Notes under the pieces: generated by a model
Databases searched by the model: none
What the model saw: only the letters and a program-made list of their open reading frames with translations
Told to the model about the DNA's origin: nothing
In this document: positions 1 to 6,717 of the stretch, piece by piece
Layout of the letters: every line of letters starts with the position of its first letter
Numbering within the stretch: position 1 is the first letter of the stretch
Program-made: the position numbers and the translations under genes
Assembly (NCBI GenBank): GCA_015068125.1
Contig: SVLD01000015.1
Span: forward strand, 1-35,701
DNA length: 35,701 nucleotides
From: Oscillospiraceae bacterium
Lineage (GTDB): Bacteria; Bacillota; Clostridia; Oscillospirales; Oscillospiraceae
Direction of reading: 5' to 3'

Positions 1-122
1 TCATTGCTTACAACGTTGAGGCTTACGCCAAGAGCAAGATCAACGGCAATTCCGCCGAGGCTGACCTGTGTAAGGCACTGGTTGTCTACGGTGAAGCTGC
101 AAAGGCTTACTTCGCTCTGTAA
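1..122 (+). CDS. C-terminal end of a probable surface or secreted protein (5' end outside window)
   Basis: The open frame runs in from the left edge (codons from position 3) and stops with TAA at 120-122. The last 39 residues are rich in Ala, Tyr and Lys, with helical AYAKSKINGNSAEADLC and YGEAAKAYF segments. Similar tails close many large extracellular proteins of gut Clostridia, which is recalled family knowledge and not a search result. The codons are C-ending and AAG-biased, which fits good expression. A strong hairpin follows 20 bases downstream. The function of the whole protein cannot be inferred from this fragment. Confidence 0.6.
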   Translation, partial: IAYNVEAYAKSKINGNSAEADLCKALVVYGEAAKAYFAL

Positions 123-141
123 TTCATACCCCCAATACCCA

Positions 142-180
142 GCCCCCGGCGGTTTCACCGCCGGGGGCATTGGTATTCCT
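142..180 (+). terminator. Rho-independent terminator of the partial gene
   Basis: A 12-bp GC-rich stem (142-153 with 157-168) around a 3-base loop lies 20 bases after the TAA stop. The trailing tract is only moderately T-rich (tattcct). Confidence 0.7.
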
Positions 181-315
181 TGGCCCCCTCTTTGAGAGGG
201 CTGTCACGCGAACAGCGTGACTGGGGGAGTTTGATGGATTAGAAAAAACTCCCTCAGACAAAAAGCGGCTCCAGAGAGCCGCTTTTTGCCAGCTCCCTCA
301 AAGAGGGAGCCAAGG
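178..315. repeat. Structured repeat family A, full head-to-head copy
   Basis: Two half-units face each other (178-232 and 246-315). Each half, read from its outer end, has CTTGGC, a small palindrome of the type CTCCCTC-TTT-GAGGGAG, CTGTC or CTGGC, a variable perfect hairpin, then CTGAGGGAGTTT or CTGGGGGAGTTT. The hairpins differ completely between halves: GTCACGC/GCGTGAC on the left, AAAAAGCGGCTC/GAGCCGCTTTTT on the right. Other copies are at 18826-18951 and 25857-25922. It lies in the gap between two converging terminators and holds no gene. Confidence 0.85.
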
Positions 316-339
316 CGGCTTGCGCCGCAGTACAATAAA

Positions 340-371
340 AAGAGCACCGCAGGGCGAACCCTGCGGTGCTT
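340..371 (-). terminator. Terminator of the yebC transcript
   Basis: On the minus strand a 12-bp stem (370-359 with 354-343, loop TTCG) is followed by CTTTTTATTG. It lies 11 bases beyond the yebC stop. Confidence 0.85.
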
Positions 372-381
372 CCATATGCAA

Positions 382-1116
382 TTACTCTTCCCAGTTGTGC
401 CAGATGTTCTGGACATCGTCATCATCTTCCATGATGTCGATGAGCTTTTCCATGAGCTTGATGTGCTCCTCGCTTTCCAGCTTCTGATAGTTCTGGGGAA
501 CCATCTCGATCTGGGCGGAGGCGAAGGTGTACTTCTTAGCGGTCATGGCATCCGCCACGGCGTTGAAATCATCGGGGGTGGTGTAGATGGTGAAGCAATC
601 TTCCTCAGCCTCGAAATCGTCTGCGCCGCAGTCCATAGCGTCCATCATGACGGTATCCTCGTCATAGTCGCCGTCCTCATTGTCGATGACCAGCACGCCC
701 TTCTTGTCGAAAGACCAGCTCACGCAGCCGGAAGCGCCCAGGTTGCCGCCGAACTTGTCGAAATGGTGGCGCATAGAACCAGCGGTGCGGTTACGGTTGT
801 CGGTCATGGTCTCTACGATGACGGCCACGCCGCCGGGGCCATAGCCTTCGTAGGTGATGGATTCGTAGTTGTCGCCGCCGCCGGCACCGGCTGCCTTCTC
901 CAGGCAACGCTTGATGTTATCGTTGGGCATATTGGCGGCCTTGGCCTTGGTGATGACGGTGGCCAGGCGGGAGTTATTAGCAGGGTCGGTGATGCCGCCG
1001 CCCTCCTTAACGGCCACGATCAGCTCTTTGGCGATCTTGGTAAAGGCGGCAGCGCGCTTGGCGTCCTGTGCGCCCTTGGTCTTTTGAATGTTATGCCATT
1101 TGGAATGTCCGGACAT
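382..1116 (-). CDS. yebC: YebC/PmpR family regulator / translation factor (TACO1-like)
   Basis: A 244-residue protein with the diagnostic N-terminus MSGHSKWHNIQKTKGAQDAK and the acidic C-terminal domains of the YebC/PmpR/TACO1 family. The length matches the family norm (about 240-250). Family members are cytoplasmic; they have been described as DNA-binding regulators and, more recently, as factors that help ribosomes through proline stretches. The start is supported by GAAGGGAAG about 8 bases upstream. A promoter overlaps the end of the preceding Nif3-like gene, and a terminator follows at 371-340, so it can be transcribed alone or as the last gene of the trmK-nif3 unit. Confidence 0.95.
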   Translation of the reverse strand: MSGHSKWHNIQKTKGAQDAKRAAAFTKIAKELIVAVKEGGGITDPANNSRLATVITKAKAANMPNDNIKRCLEKAAGAGGGDNYESITYEGYGPGGVAVIVETMTDNRNRTAGSMRHHFDKFGGNLGASGCVSWSFDKKGVLVIDNEDGDYDEDTVMMDAMDCGADDFEAEEDCFTIYTTPDDFNAVADAMTAKKYTFASAQIEMVPQNYQKLESEEHIKLMEKLIDIMEDDDDVQNIWHNWEE

Positions 1117-1162
1117 ATTTATTTCTTCCCTTCATTAAGTGGTCTTTCAAATTTTCCAATCT

Positions 1163-1191
1163 ATTTTAGCACCACGCAGGCCAAAAATCAA
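1163..1191 (-). promoter_or_regulatory. Sigma-A-type promoter for yebC
   Basis: On the minus strand, TTGATT (1191-1186), a 17-base spacer, then TAAAAT (1168-1163). The -35 overlaps the TGA stop of the upstream Nif3-like gene. Confidence 0.65.
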
Positions 1192-1979
1192 TAGAATTTC
1201 ATACAATCGCTGTGGCTTTCGGAGATTTTTACGATTACATCCGGGAAAGCGGCGGCGATTTTCGATGCCAGGATGGGCACGACGGGGTTTTCCGTCTGGA
1301 AGTGGCCGGCGTCGATGAGATTCAAACCCAGATCCTGGGCATCCCAGAACTGATTGTAGCGCACATCGGCTGTGACGAAGGTATCGCAGCCGGCGGCCAG
1401 GGCGTCCATCATGGCGCCGGCGCAGCTGCCGCCGCCTACGGCGACCTTGCGGACGGGCTTGCCGGAGTTTACATAACGCAGGCCCTGGGCACCCAAGCGG
1501 AATTTGACGATTCGAAGAAAGTCTTCCAGTCGCTGCTCCCGGAGGTGGCCGTAACGCAGTAATCCATAGGGAAGTCCGTCCTCGTTAGTGCCTGCAGGGG
1601 CGATGACCTGGATGTCCTCCAAACCCAGCCGACGGGCGAGAACATCGTTGACGCCGCCGGGGGTGCAGTCCAGGTTGGTGTGAGCGTTAATGGCGCTGAT
1701 ACCCGCAGCGCACAGTGCCATGATGGTTCTTCCTACCGCGGTTTCGTCGGTGATGGCCTTAGGGGGCTGGAAGATCAGGGGGTGGTGGGTGACGATGAGC
1801 TGGGCACCCCACTCCACCGCCTCCCGGCAGACGCTCTCAAAGGGATCCAAAGCTACCAGGACTCTGGTGACCGGGGTGGACTTGCTGCCGCAGAGCAGGC
1901 CAACATTGTCCCAACTTTCTTTCATGTACGTAGGGGCGATGGTTTCAATGTGTTTTAAAATGTCAGCTACTGTGGTCAT
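1188..1979 (-). CDS. Nif3-like dinuclear metal center hexameric protein
   Basis: A 263-residue Nif3/YqfO/DUF34 family protein. Visible metal-site motifs are THHPLIF near the N-terminal third, HTNLD in the middle and GHFQTE near the C-terminus, the usual His/Asp/Glu ligands of the dinuclear site. It lacks the roughly 100-residue inserted domain of B. subtilis YqfO, so it is the short form. Its molecular role is not settled in the family; GTP cyclohydrolase I type 2 is a legacy name. The ATG overlaps the trmK stop by four bases (ATGA) and has GGAGG upstream, so it is translationally coupled to trmK, an arrangement common in Firmicutes. Confidence 0.92.
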   Translation of the reverse strand: MTTVADILKHIETIAPTYMKESWDNVGLLCGSKSTPVTRVLVALDPFESVCREAVEWGAQLIVTHHPLIFQPPKAITDETAVGRTIMALCAAGISAINAHTNLDCTPGGVNDVLARRLGLEDIQVIAPAGTNEDGLPYGLLRYGHLREQRLEDFLRIVKFRLGAQGLRYVNSGKPVRKVAVGGGSCAGAMMDALAAGCDTFVTADVRYNQFWDAQDLGLNLIDAGHFQTENPVVPILASKIAAAFPDVIVKISESHSDCMKFY

Positions 1980-2656
1980 AATGTTCCTCCATGTGACTGC
2001 AATTGGCGCAGGATTTTGCAGTATTCTTCGTATTTTTCGCCGCCGGCGGCAGACAGCCCCTTGATGGCGGTCTGCAAACCGCCGGTGACCCAATCCACAA
2101 ACTCCGGCAGCAGGGGAGAATTCTCCGCCATGAGGGCAGGGGTGATGTAACACTGAACCGCCGTCAGCGGATGACCCGGTTCGTAGGTGATTTCCATAAT
2201 GGGATAAAAGAATTTACCCTCTTTGACCAGGGTTTCCCTGGTGATGCGCCAGCCCATGTCCGATAAGTACCGCCGCAGCGTGGGGCGCTTGCTTTGGCAC
2301 TGCAGAATCAGCCGGTAGCTATCACTGCGAAGCCAGGGGGCGGCCTCCAAAATGGAGATCATGGTGTCCGCGCCCATGCCGGCGCAGACCAAAGTATCAA
2401 AATCCCGGGGGATATTTTGCACGCCGTCGCTGAGGAAAAAGGCGATCTTTTCCCGGACGCCGTATTTTTCTGCGTTATTCACAGCGCTTTGCAGAGGACC
2501 TTCGTTGATATCCGCGGCAATCACCGAGGCGGCAATGCCATTTACCAGCAGATGGATGCTGAGATAGCCGTGGTCGCAGCCGATATCTGCCACCCGGTCG
2601 CCGGGACGCACCAGGTCACAGCAGGCCTGCAGCCGGTGAGAAAGGGGGATCTTCAT
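1976..2656 (-). CDS. trmK: tRNA (adenine(22)-N(1))-methyltransferase TrmK
   Basis: A 226-residue Rossmann-fold methyltransferase. The SAM-binding motif VADIGCDHGYLSIHL is near residues 22-36, followed by the acidic strand end AADIN and the GMGADTM motif typical of TrmK/YqfN. The family methylates N1 of A22 in tRNA-Ser and tRNA-Tyr in Gram-positive bacteria. The length is the family norm. The start has GGAAAACC as a modest ribosome site. It overlaps the Nif3-like gene by four bases. A hairpin terminator for the upstream DUF1858 gene sits directly in front of it, so its own promoter is unclear. Confidence 0.93.
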   Translation of the reverse strand: MKIPLSHRLQACCDLVRPGDRVADIGCDHGYLSIHLLVNGIAASVIAADINEGPLQSAVNNAEKYGVREKIAFFLSDGVQNIPRDFDTLVCAGMGADTMISILEAAPWLRSDSYRLILQCQSKRPTLRRYLSDMGWRITRETLVKEGKFFYPIMEITYEPGHPLTAVQCYITPALMAENSPLLPEFVDWVTGGLQTAIKGLSAAGGEKYEEYCKILRQLQSHGGTL

Positions 2657-2670
2657 GGGTTTTCCTCCAA

Positions 2671-2704
2671 AAAATGAAATGCCGTCCCGGCGATGCGGGA
2701 CGGC
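2671..2704 (-). terminator. Terminator after the DUF1858 gene
   Basis: Minus-strand stem of 9 bp (2704-2696 with 2689-2681, 6-base loop) followed by ATTTCATTTTTT. It lies between the DUF1858 gene and trmK, only about 15-20 bases before the trmK start codon. Confidence 0.75.
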
Positions 2705-2716
2705 GTTGCCGGCAAA

Positions 2717-2947
2717 TTAAGCCTTGCTCTGCTGGTCGGCCTCGTAGGCTTCCAGGAAGTGGTTCAGCTGCGCCAGGAAAGCATCGCAGTCGATACCGTG
2801 GACCATGCAGGCCTCCTCCACAGTTTCACCCCGGGAAGAGGGGCAGCCCAGGCAGTGCATGCCAATGGCGAAGAACAGGGGAGCGGCGTGGGGTGCGATA
2901 TCCAGCACATCACCAATGATCGTTTCTTTTTCAATTTTAACAGCCAT
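2717..2947 (-). CDS. DUF1858 domain protein (hybrid-cluster-associated redox disulfide domain)
   Basis: A 76-residue cytoplasmic protein that is one DUF1858 domain. The core contains HCLGCPSSRGETVEEAC, with a CxxC pair plus a third cysteine, matching the family described as hybrid-cluster-protein-associated redox disulfide domain. This suggests a thiol redox or metal-relay role, but no enzymatic reaction is established. The ATG at 2947 has AGGAGG upstream; a longer in-frame extension to 3007 covers the promoter and is unlikely to be translated. It is monocistronic by sequence, with a promoter at 3007-2979 and a terminator at 2704. Confidence 0.85.
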   Translation of the reverse strand: MAVKIEKETIIGDVLDIAPHAAPLFFAIGMHCLGCPSSRGETVEEACMVHGIDCDAFLAQLNHFLEAYEADQQSKA

Positions 2948-2978
2948 AATTGGACCTCCTAAGTATTTATCTGGAGAT

Positions 2979-3007
2979 ATTATAACCCCACCGACGGAAA
3001 AAAACAA
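2979..3007 (-). promoter_or_regulatory. Promoter of the DUF1858 gene
   Basis: On the minus strand, TTGTTT (3007-3002), a 17-base spacer, then TATAAT (2984-2979), about 30 bases before the start codon. Confidence 0.65.
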
Positions 3008-3046
3008 GAGGGAAAGCGAAATTCATGGCAGAAAAGCAACAACTTT

Positions 3047-3149
3047 ACCAAACTAAAGCAATAAAGCGAGAGCTGACTTTGTGCAGGACTACAAAATAAA
3101 GAGAAAACATGAATTAATACTTTACAACACTAAAGCGATAAAGTATAAT
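3047..3149 (+). promoter_or_regulatory. Promoter with duplicated operator-like motif for the amino-acid ABC operon
   Basis: TTTACA (3121-3126), a 17-base spacer and TATAAT (3144-3149) form a clear promoter 46 bases before the first gene. The -35 and spacer lie in a motif of about 24 bases, ACTTTAC-A-ACTAAAGC-ATAAAG. An almost identical copy lies 72 bases upstream (about 3047-3067), where there is no -10. The motif has inverted ACTTTA/TAAAGT ends. A repressor or activator binding both copies is likely; the TrpR-like protein at the end of the operon is one candidate (inference). Confidence 0.55.
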
Positions 3150-3195
3150 ACGGTCATCAAAACAAATTCCTCCGGGAATGAAAGGATGGATTCTT

Positions 3196-3981
3196 ATGAA
3201 AAAATTGATCGCTTTGACAATGGCTGTGCTGATGACGCTGGGTTTGTTCGCAGGTTGCAGCAAGAACGACGGCTCGGATCTGAAATATATTCAGGACAAG
3301 GGCAAGCTGGTGGTGGGTATCACCGAGTACGCTCCTATGGATTTCAAGGACGAAAACGGCAACTGGACCGGCTTCGACGCGGAGCTGGCCACCCTCTTTG
3401 CTCAGGAGCTGGGTGTAGAAGTGGAATTCTTTGTCATCGCGGACTGGGGCAAGAAATTTGTAGAGCTGGAAACCAAGCAGATCGATGTGATCTGGAACGG
3501 CATGACCATCAGTGATGATGTGCTGAACAACACATCCTGCTCGGTTCCTTATGTTTTGAACGCCCAGGTCATCGTCATGAAGACCGAAAACTTAACCAAG
3601 TACCCCGACCTGGAGAGCATGAAGGGGCTGACCGTGGCTGTGGAGAACGATTCCGCCGGTGAGACTGCCGCAAAGGACGCCGGCTTTACCAATATCGTGG
3701 AGCTTCAGTATCAGGATAACGCGCTGATGGAAGTGGCCGCCGGCACTGCCGATGCCTGCGTCATCGACATCACCATGGCCAACAATATGACCGGCGAAGG
3801 AACCAGCTATGCAACCTTAAGCAAGGGCCCGGAGCTGACCACGGAAGAATACGGCGTTGGCTTCCGAAAGAATTCCGATGTGACCGCCAAGCTCAACGAT
3901 TTCCTGAACAAGCTGAAGGACGAGGGTAAGCTCCAGCAGTTGGCTGATAAGTACGGTCTGACTTTGGCGGATCTTAAGTGA
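3196..3981 (+). CDS. Polar amino-acid ABC transporter substrate-binding lipoprotein
   Basis: A 261-residue extracytoplasmic receptor of the bacterial solute-binding family 3 (glutamine/cystine/lysine-arginine-ornithine type). A signal peptide ends in the lipobox LFAGC with the lipidated Cys21. Then come the typical VVGITEYAPMDFKDENGNWTGFDAELA ligand-domain motif (positions 3310-3390), DVIWNGMTIS and the late KLNDFLNKLKDEGKL segment. The ATG at 3196 has AAAGGA nine bases upstream and gives a proper signal peptide. It is the first gene of a four-gene operon with permease, ATPase and regulator. The substrate cannot be fixed; polar amino acids or cystine are most likely. Confidence 0.92.
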   Translation: MKKLIALTMAVLMTLGLFAGCSKNDGSDLKYIQDKGKLVVGITEYAPMDFKDENGNWTGFDAELATLFAQELGVEVEFFVIADWGKKFVELETKQIDVIWNGMTISDDVLNNTSCSVPYVLNAQVIVMKTENLTKYPDLESMKGLTVAVENDSAGETAAKDAGFTNIVELQYQDNALMEVAAGTADACVIDITMANNMTGEGTSYATLSKGPELTTEEYGVGFRKNSDVTAKLNDFLNKLKDEGKLQQLADKYGLTLADLK

Positions 3982-3982
3982 T

Positions 3983-4630
3983 ATGGATGTGTTTACTTCG
4001 GTAACACTGCAGCTTCTGGAGGGCTTTGGGGAAACACTGAAGGTCTTTGCGCTGACTTTGGTATTTTCCCTTCCTCTGGGTCTGGTAGTGTGTTTCGGCT
4101 CTATGAGCCGGTGGAAGCCTCTGCGGGCGCTGGTGCGGGGGTTTATCTGGATCATCCGAGGTACGCCGCTGATGCTGCAGCTGATGGTGATCTTCTATGG
4201 CCCGGGACTCATGTTCGGCATGCATTCGCTGCCCAGGTTCACGGCGGTGATCGTGGCCTTTTCCATTAATTATGCCTGCTACTTCGCGGAAATTTACCGG
4301 GGCGGCATTGAAAGCATCAGCCAGGGGCAGTGGGAAGCCGGCCAGGTGCTGGGGATGAATAGAGGACAGATCTTTTTTCGGGTCGTTCTGCTGCAGGTGG
4401 CGAAACGGATCCTGCCCCCCATGAGCAATGAGATCATTACCTTGGTGAAGGATACGGCGCTGGCCCGGATCATCGCGGTGTACGAAGTGACCTGGGCGGG
4501 CGAGTCCTTTATCAAAAGCGGACTGGTCTGGCCGCTGTTCTATACCGGCGCATTTTATTTGCTGTTCAACGGTCTGCTGACCATCCTGTTCAGCCGGCTG
4601 GAGAAGAAACTCAGTTATTTCAGAGGGTAA
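3983..4630 (+). CDS. Polar amino-acid ABC transporter permease (HisM/GlnP type)
   Basis: A 215-residue inner-membrane permease with about five hydrophobic segments. The N-terminal GFGETLKVFALTLVFSLPLG and the cytoplasmic EAA loop (around QWEAGQVLGMNRGQIFFRVV) that docks the ATPase identify the HisM/GlnP family. The start codon lies one base after the stop of the binding protein, implying coupled translation. With only one permease in the operon it probably forms a homodimer. The length matches the family. Confidence 0.92.
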   Translation: MDVFTSVTLQLLEGFGETLKVFALTLVFSLPLGLVVCFGSMSRWKPLRALVRGFIWIIRGTPLMLQLMVIFYGPGLMFGMHSLPRFTAVIVAFSINYACYFAEIYRGGIESISQGQWEAGQVLGMNRGQIFFRVVLLQVAKRILPPMSNEIITLVKDTALARIIAVYEVTWAGESFIKSGLVWPLFYTGAFYLLFNGLLTILFSRLEKKLSYFRG

Positions 4631-4633
4631 GCT

Positions 4634-5338
4634 ATGGCACTACTGCAGGTTAAGGGAATACAGAAGAAATTCGGAAGCACCCAGGTTTTGAAGGACATCA
4701 GTTTCACTCTGGAGCAGGGGCAGGTGTTGGCTATTATCGGATCTTCCGGCAGCGGCAAGACAACCCTGCTGCGGTGTCTGAATTTCCTGGAAAAGGCGGA
4801 TTCCGGAGAGATCCTGGTGGCGGGCAAGCCGGCGGATCGCCGGCAGTTTGGGCTGGTATTTCAGAATTTTAATCTGTTTCCCCAGTATACCGCTCTTCAA
4901 AATGTGACCTTGGCTCCGACGCTGCTGGACATCGGGGACAAAGAGCAGATCCGTCGCCGGGGAGAAGCGCTTTTGCGCCAGGTGGGTCTGGAGGATAAGC
5001 TGGAGGCTTATCCCTGGCAGCTTTCCGGCGGTCAGCAGCAGCGGGTGGCTATTGCCCGGGCTCTGGCGATGCAGCCGGAGATTTTGTGCTTCGACGAGCC
5101 TACCAGCGCTCTGGATCCGGAACTGACCGAGGAGGTTTTGCGGGTAATTCGGGGGCTGAAGCAAAAAAATCATACCATGATCGTGGTTACCCACGAAATG
5201 GCATTTGCAAAATCGGTAGCAGATGTGGTAATATATATGGCAGACGGGGTGATCGAGGAAATGGGTACCCCGGAGGAAGTCTTTGACGATCCCCAAAGCG
5301 AGAAAACCAAAGGATTTTTGACCCGCCGGGAGATATAA
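4634..5338 (+). CDS. Amino-acid ABC transporter ATP-binding protein (GlnQ type)
   Basis: A 234-residue ATPase with every core motif: Walker A GSSGSGKTT, Q-loop FQNFNLFPQYT, signature LSGGQQQR, Walker B ILCFDEPT followed by SALDPE, and switch VVTHE. It energises uptake through the permease whose gene ends three bases upstream. Length and motifs are standard for GlnQ/HisP. The final residues RREI are followed within 20 bases by the regulator gene, so the four genes form one transcript from the promoter at 3121. Confidence 0.95.
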   Translation: MALLQVKGIQKKFGSTQVLKDISFTLEQGQVLAIIGSSGSGKTTLLRCLNFLEKADSGEILVAGKPADRRQFGLVFQNFNLFPQYTALQNVTLAPTLLDIGDKEQIRRRGEALLRQVGLEDKLEAYPWQLSGGQQQRVAIARALAMQPEILCFDEPTSALDPELTEEVLRVIRGLKQKNHTMIVVTHEMAFAKSVADVVIYMADGVIEEMGTPEEVFDDPQSEKTKGFLTRREI

Positions 5339-5356
5339 CAGGATGGAGGACATGCC

Positions 5357-5638
5357 ATGGAGAATAAGAAGGAACGAATCCGGGAGCTGTACCGGCTCAT
5401 CGTCAGCTTGGAGAATGTAGAGGACTGTGAGGCTTTTTTCGCGGATCTGTGTACACAAAAAGAAATCGAGAAGATGGCGGAACGGGTTCGGGCTGCCCAG
5501 CTGCTGATGGAGGGAAAGACCTACAATCAGGTTATCGCCCAGGGAGATATTTCCTCAGCGACCTTGAGCCGGGTGTCCCGCTGTGTACAGTATGGCACAG
5601 GCTATGCCAAACTTCTTGGGAAAAAAGAAGAGAAATAA
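5357..5638 (+). CDS. YerC/YecD family TrpR-related regulator
   Basis: A 93-residue all-helical protein of the TrpR-related YerC/YecD family (PF01371-like). Residues about 36-62 (EIEKMAERVRAAQLLMEGKTYNQV) and the following ISSATLSRVSRCVQYG form the helix-turn-helix, with the SATLSRV recognition helix typical of the family. The start has GGAGG about 8 bases upstream. It is the last gene of the ABC operon, so amino-acid-responsive control of that operon, perhaps through the duplicated motif at 3047-3149, is plausible but unproven. YerC in B. subtilis has no firmly assigned target that I can cite. Confidence 0.88.
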   Translation: MENKKERIRELYRLIVSLENVEDCEAFFADLCTQKEIEKMAERVRAAQLLMEGKTYNQVIAQGDISSATLSRVSRCVQYGTGYAKLLGKKEEK

Positions 5639-5650
5639 GATGGCATTTAT

Positions 5651-5690
5651 GCGGCGGAGAGAAATCCTCCGCCGCGGACATGATTTTTTC
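5651..5690 (+). terminator. Terminator of the ABC-regulator operon
   Basis: A 9-bp stem (GCGGCGGAG 5651-5659 with 5667-5675) is followed after a short gap by TTTTTT, 13 bases after the stop codon. Confidence 0.6.
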
Positions 5691-5710
5691 AAAAAATCGG
5701 AAAAATCGTG

Positions 5711-5738
5711 TTGACAAAATAAAAAATAGTGCTATAAT
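5711..5738 (+). promoter_or_regulatory. Promoter of tRNA-Gly
   Basis: TTGACA (5711-5716), a 16-base AT-rich spacer and TATAAT (5733-5738), ending 12 bases before the tRNA. Confidence 0.8.
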
Positions 5739-5750
5739 ATCACTTGTTCC

Positions 5751-5826
5751 GCGGGTGTAGCTCATCCGGTAGAGCGCCACCTTGCCAAGGTGGAGGTAGC
5801 GAGTTCGAGCCTCGTCACCCGCTCCA
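5751..5826 (+). tRNA. tRNA-Gly (anticodon GCC), CCA encoded
   Basis: Full cloverleaf. Acceptor GCGGGTG pairs with CACCCGC (5816-5822), discriminator T, then encoded CCA. Anticodon stem CCACC/GGTGG encloses loop TTGCCAA with anticodon GCC. The T-arm carries GTTCGAGCC. It has its own promoter and terminator. Confidence 0.97.
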
Positions 5827-5830
5827 GAAA

Positions 5831-5871
5831 AGAAAACCGCTTTTGTCATCAGACAAAAGCGGTTTTCTTTT
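5831..5871 (+). terminator. Terminator of tRNA-Gly
   Basis: A perfect 16-bp stem (5831-5846 with 5853-5868) and a 6-base loop, followed by TTT. The stem starts four bases after the encoded CCA. Confidence 0.9.
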
Positions 5872-5876
5872 CAACT

Positions 5877-6041
5877 AAGTGTGCCTTACGGCACGATAAG
5901 CACACCTTCGGTGCGTGAAGTGATGCAACCCATCGTGAAGGGCCTGCGGGCGTGAGTGGCACACTTAACTTCACTTTGTACAACGGCACGATGCTTCACT
6001 TTGCCGTAGGCATAACTTCACTTGGCGTAGCCAAACTTCAC
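5877..6041. repeat. Array of ACTTCAC/GTGAAGT heptamers separated by small hairpins
   Basis: AAGTGTGCC (5877-5885) and GGCACACTT (5958-5966) form an outer inverted repeat. The heptamer occurs as GTGAAGT/G at 5915 and 5935 and as ACTTCAC/GCTTCAC at 5968, 5993, 6015 and 6035, spaced 20-25 bases. Between heptamers lie short palindromes such as TTGGCTACGCCAA (minus strand). There is no coding potential. It fills most of the 343-base gap between tRNA-Gly and the GNAT gene. Confidence 0.75.
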
Positions 6042-6046
6042 AAATA

Positions 6047-6075
6047 TTGCAGAGTGAAGGAGATTATGGTATAGT
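6047..6075 (+). promoter_or_regulatory. Promoter of the GNAT gene
   Basis: TTGCAG (6047-6052), a 17-base spacer and TATAGT (6070-6075), just downstream of the heptamer array, leaving a leader of about 90 bases. Confidence 0.6.
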
Positions 6076-6169
6076 ATGCAAGAATAGAATGCTATGCGTT
6101 TGATTCTGTTTGTATGAGTATTCGAGTTATGCTTATTTCTTCCAACAACACAGCAAAGGAGAATATGTA

Positions 6170-6601
6170 ATGATTTATATTCGCGAAGCGTGCGAAGCTG
6201 ATATTTCTGCAATTTGGGAGCTGAATGCTATAGAGATGGGATACCAATATCCACTTGATGCAACAACTCAAAAAGTAAAAATGTTACTTAACAGCAAAGC
6301 AGATAAAATTTATGTGGCCGTTCTCGAGCATACTGTGGTCGGATATGTTCACGCAAATAATTATGATGTGATCTACGCACCGCATATGAAAAATATTATG
6401 GGCATCGCCGTATTATCAAACTATAAGCGTTGTGGAATAGGACGAGCATTGCTGCAACAAGTAGAACAATGGGGGCGTTCTACAGGTGCAGCAGGAGTGC
6501 GGCTGACCTCTGGAATGATGAGGACAGAAGCCCATGTATTTTATCATAGCTGCGGGTATGCGGGAGATAAAGAGCAACTAAACCTTAAAAAGATGTTTTA
6601 A
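6170..6601 (+). CDS. GNAT family N-acetyltransferase
   Basis: A 143-residue single-domain acetyltransferase. The acetyl-CoA pyrophosphate loop KRCGIGRALLQQVEQWG (about residues 85-101) and the C-terminal RTEAHVFYHSCGY motif place it in the GNAT superfamily, close to small aminoglycoside/ribosomal-type members. The substrate is unknown. The ATG at 6170 has AAAGGAG ten bases upstream; the longer frame to 6110 lacks a ribosome site. The gene is visibly more AT-rich than its neighbours, with AT-ending codons. It lies between a tRNA, a repeat array and a non-coding gap, which suggests acquisition by transfer. Confidence 0.85.
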   Translation: MIYIREACEADISAIWELNAIEMGYQYPLDATTQKVKMLLNSKADKIYVAVLEHTVVGYVHANNYDVIYAPHMKNIMGIAVLSNYKRCGIGRALLQQVEQWGRSTGAAGVRLTSGMMRTEAHVFYHSCGYAGDKEQLNLKKMF

Positions 6602-6717
6602 GGTAATTAGTCTAATTATGACTTTTTATTTGCCAAAGGCTCAGTTCATTGGATGCCAAAAGAGTTGGTTTCCAATGATAGCTTTCATGCAAATTGTTTG
6701 GTAAGCGGAGGTCTTCT

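Noticed and set aside
5877..6041. CRISPR array
   Set aside because: Repeated unit is only seven bases, changes orientation, and the intervening segments are palindromes of 13-18 bases, not unique spacers; no cas genes.
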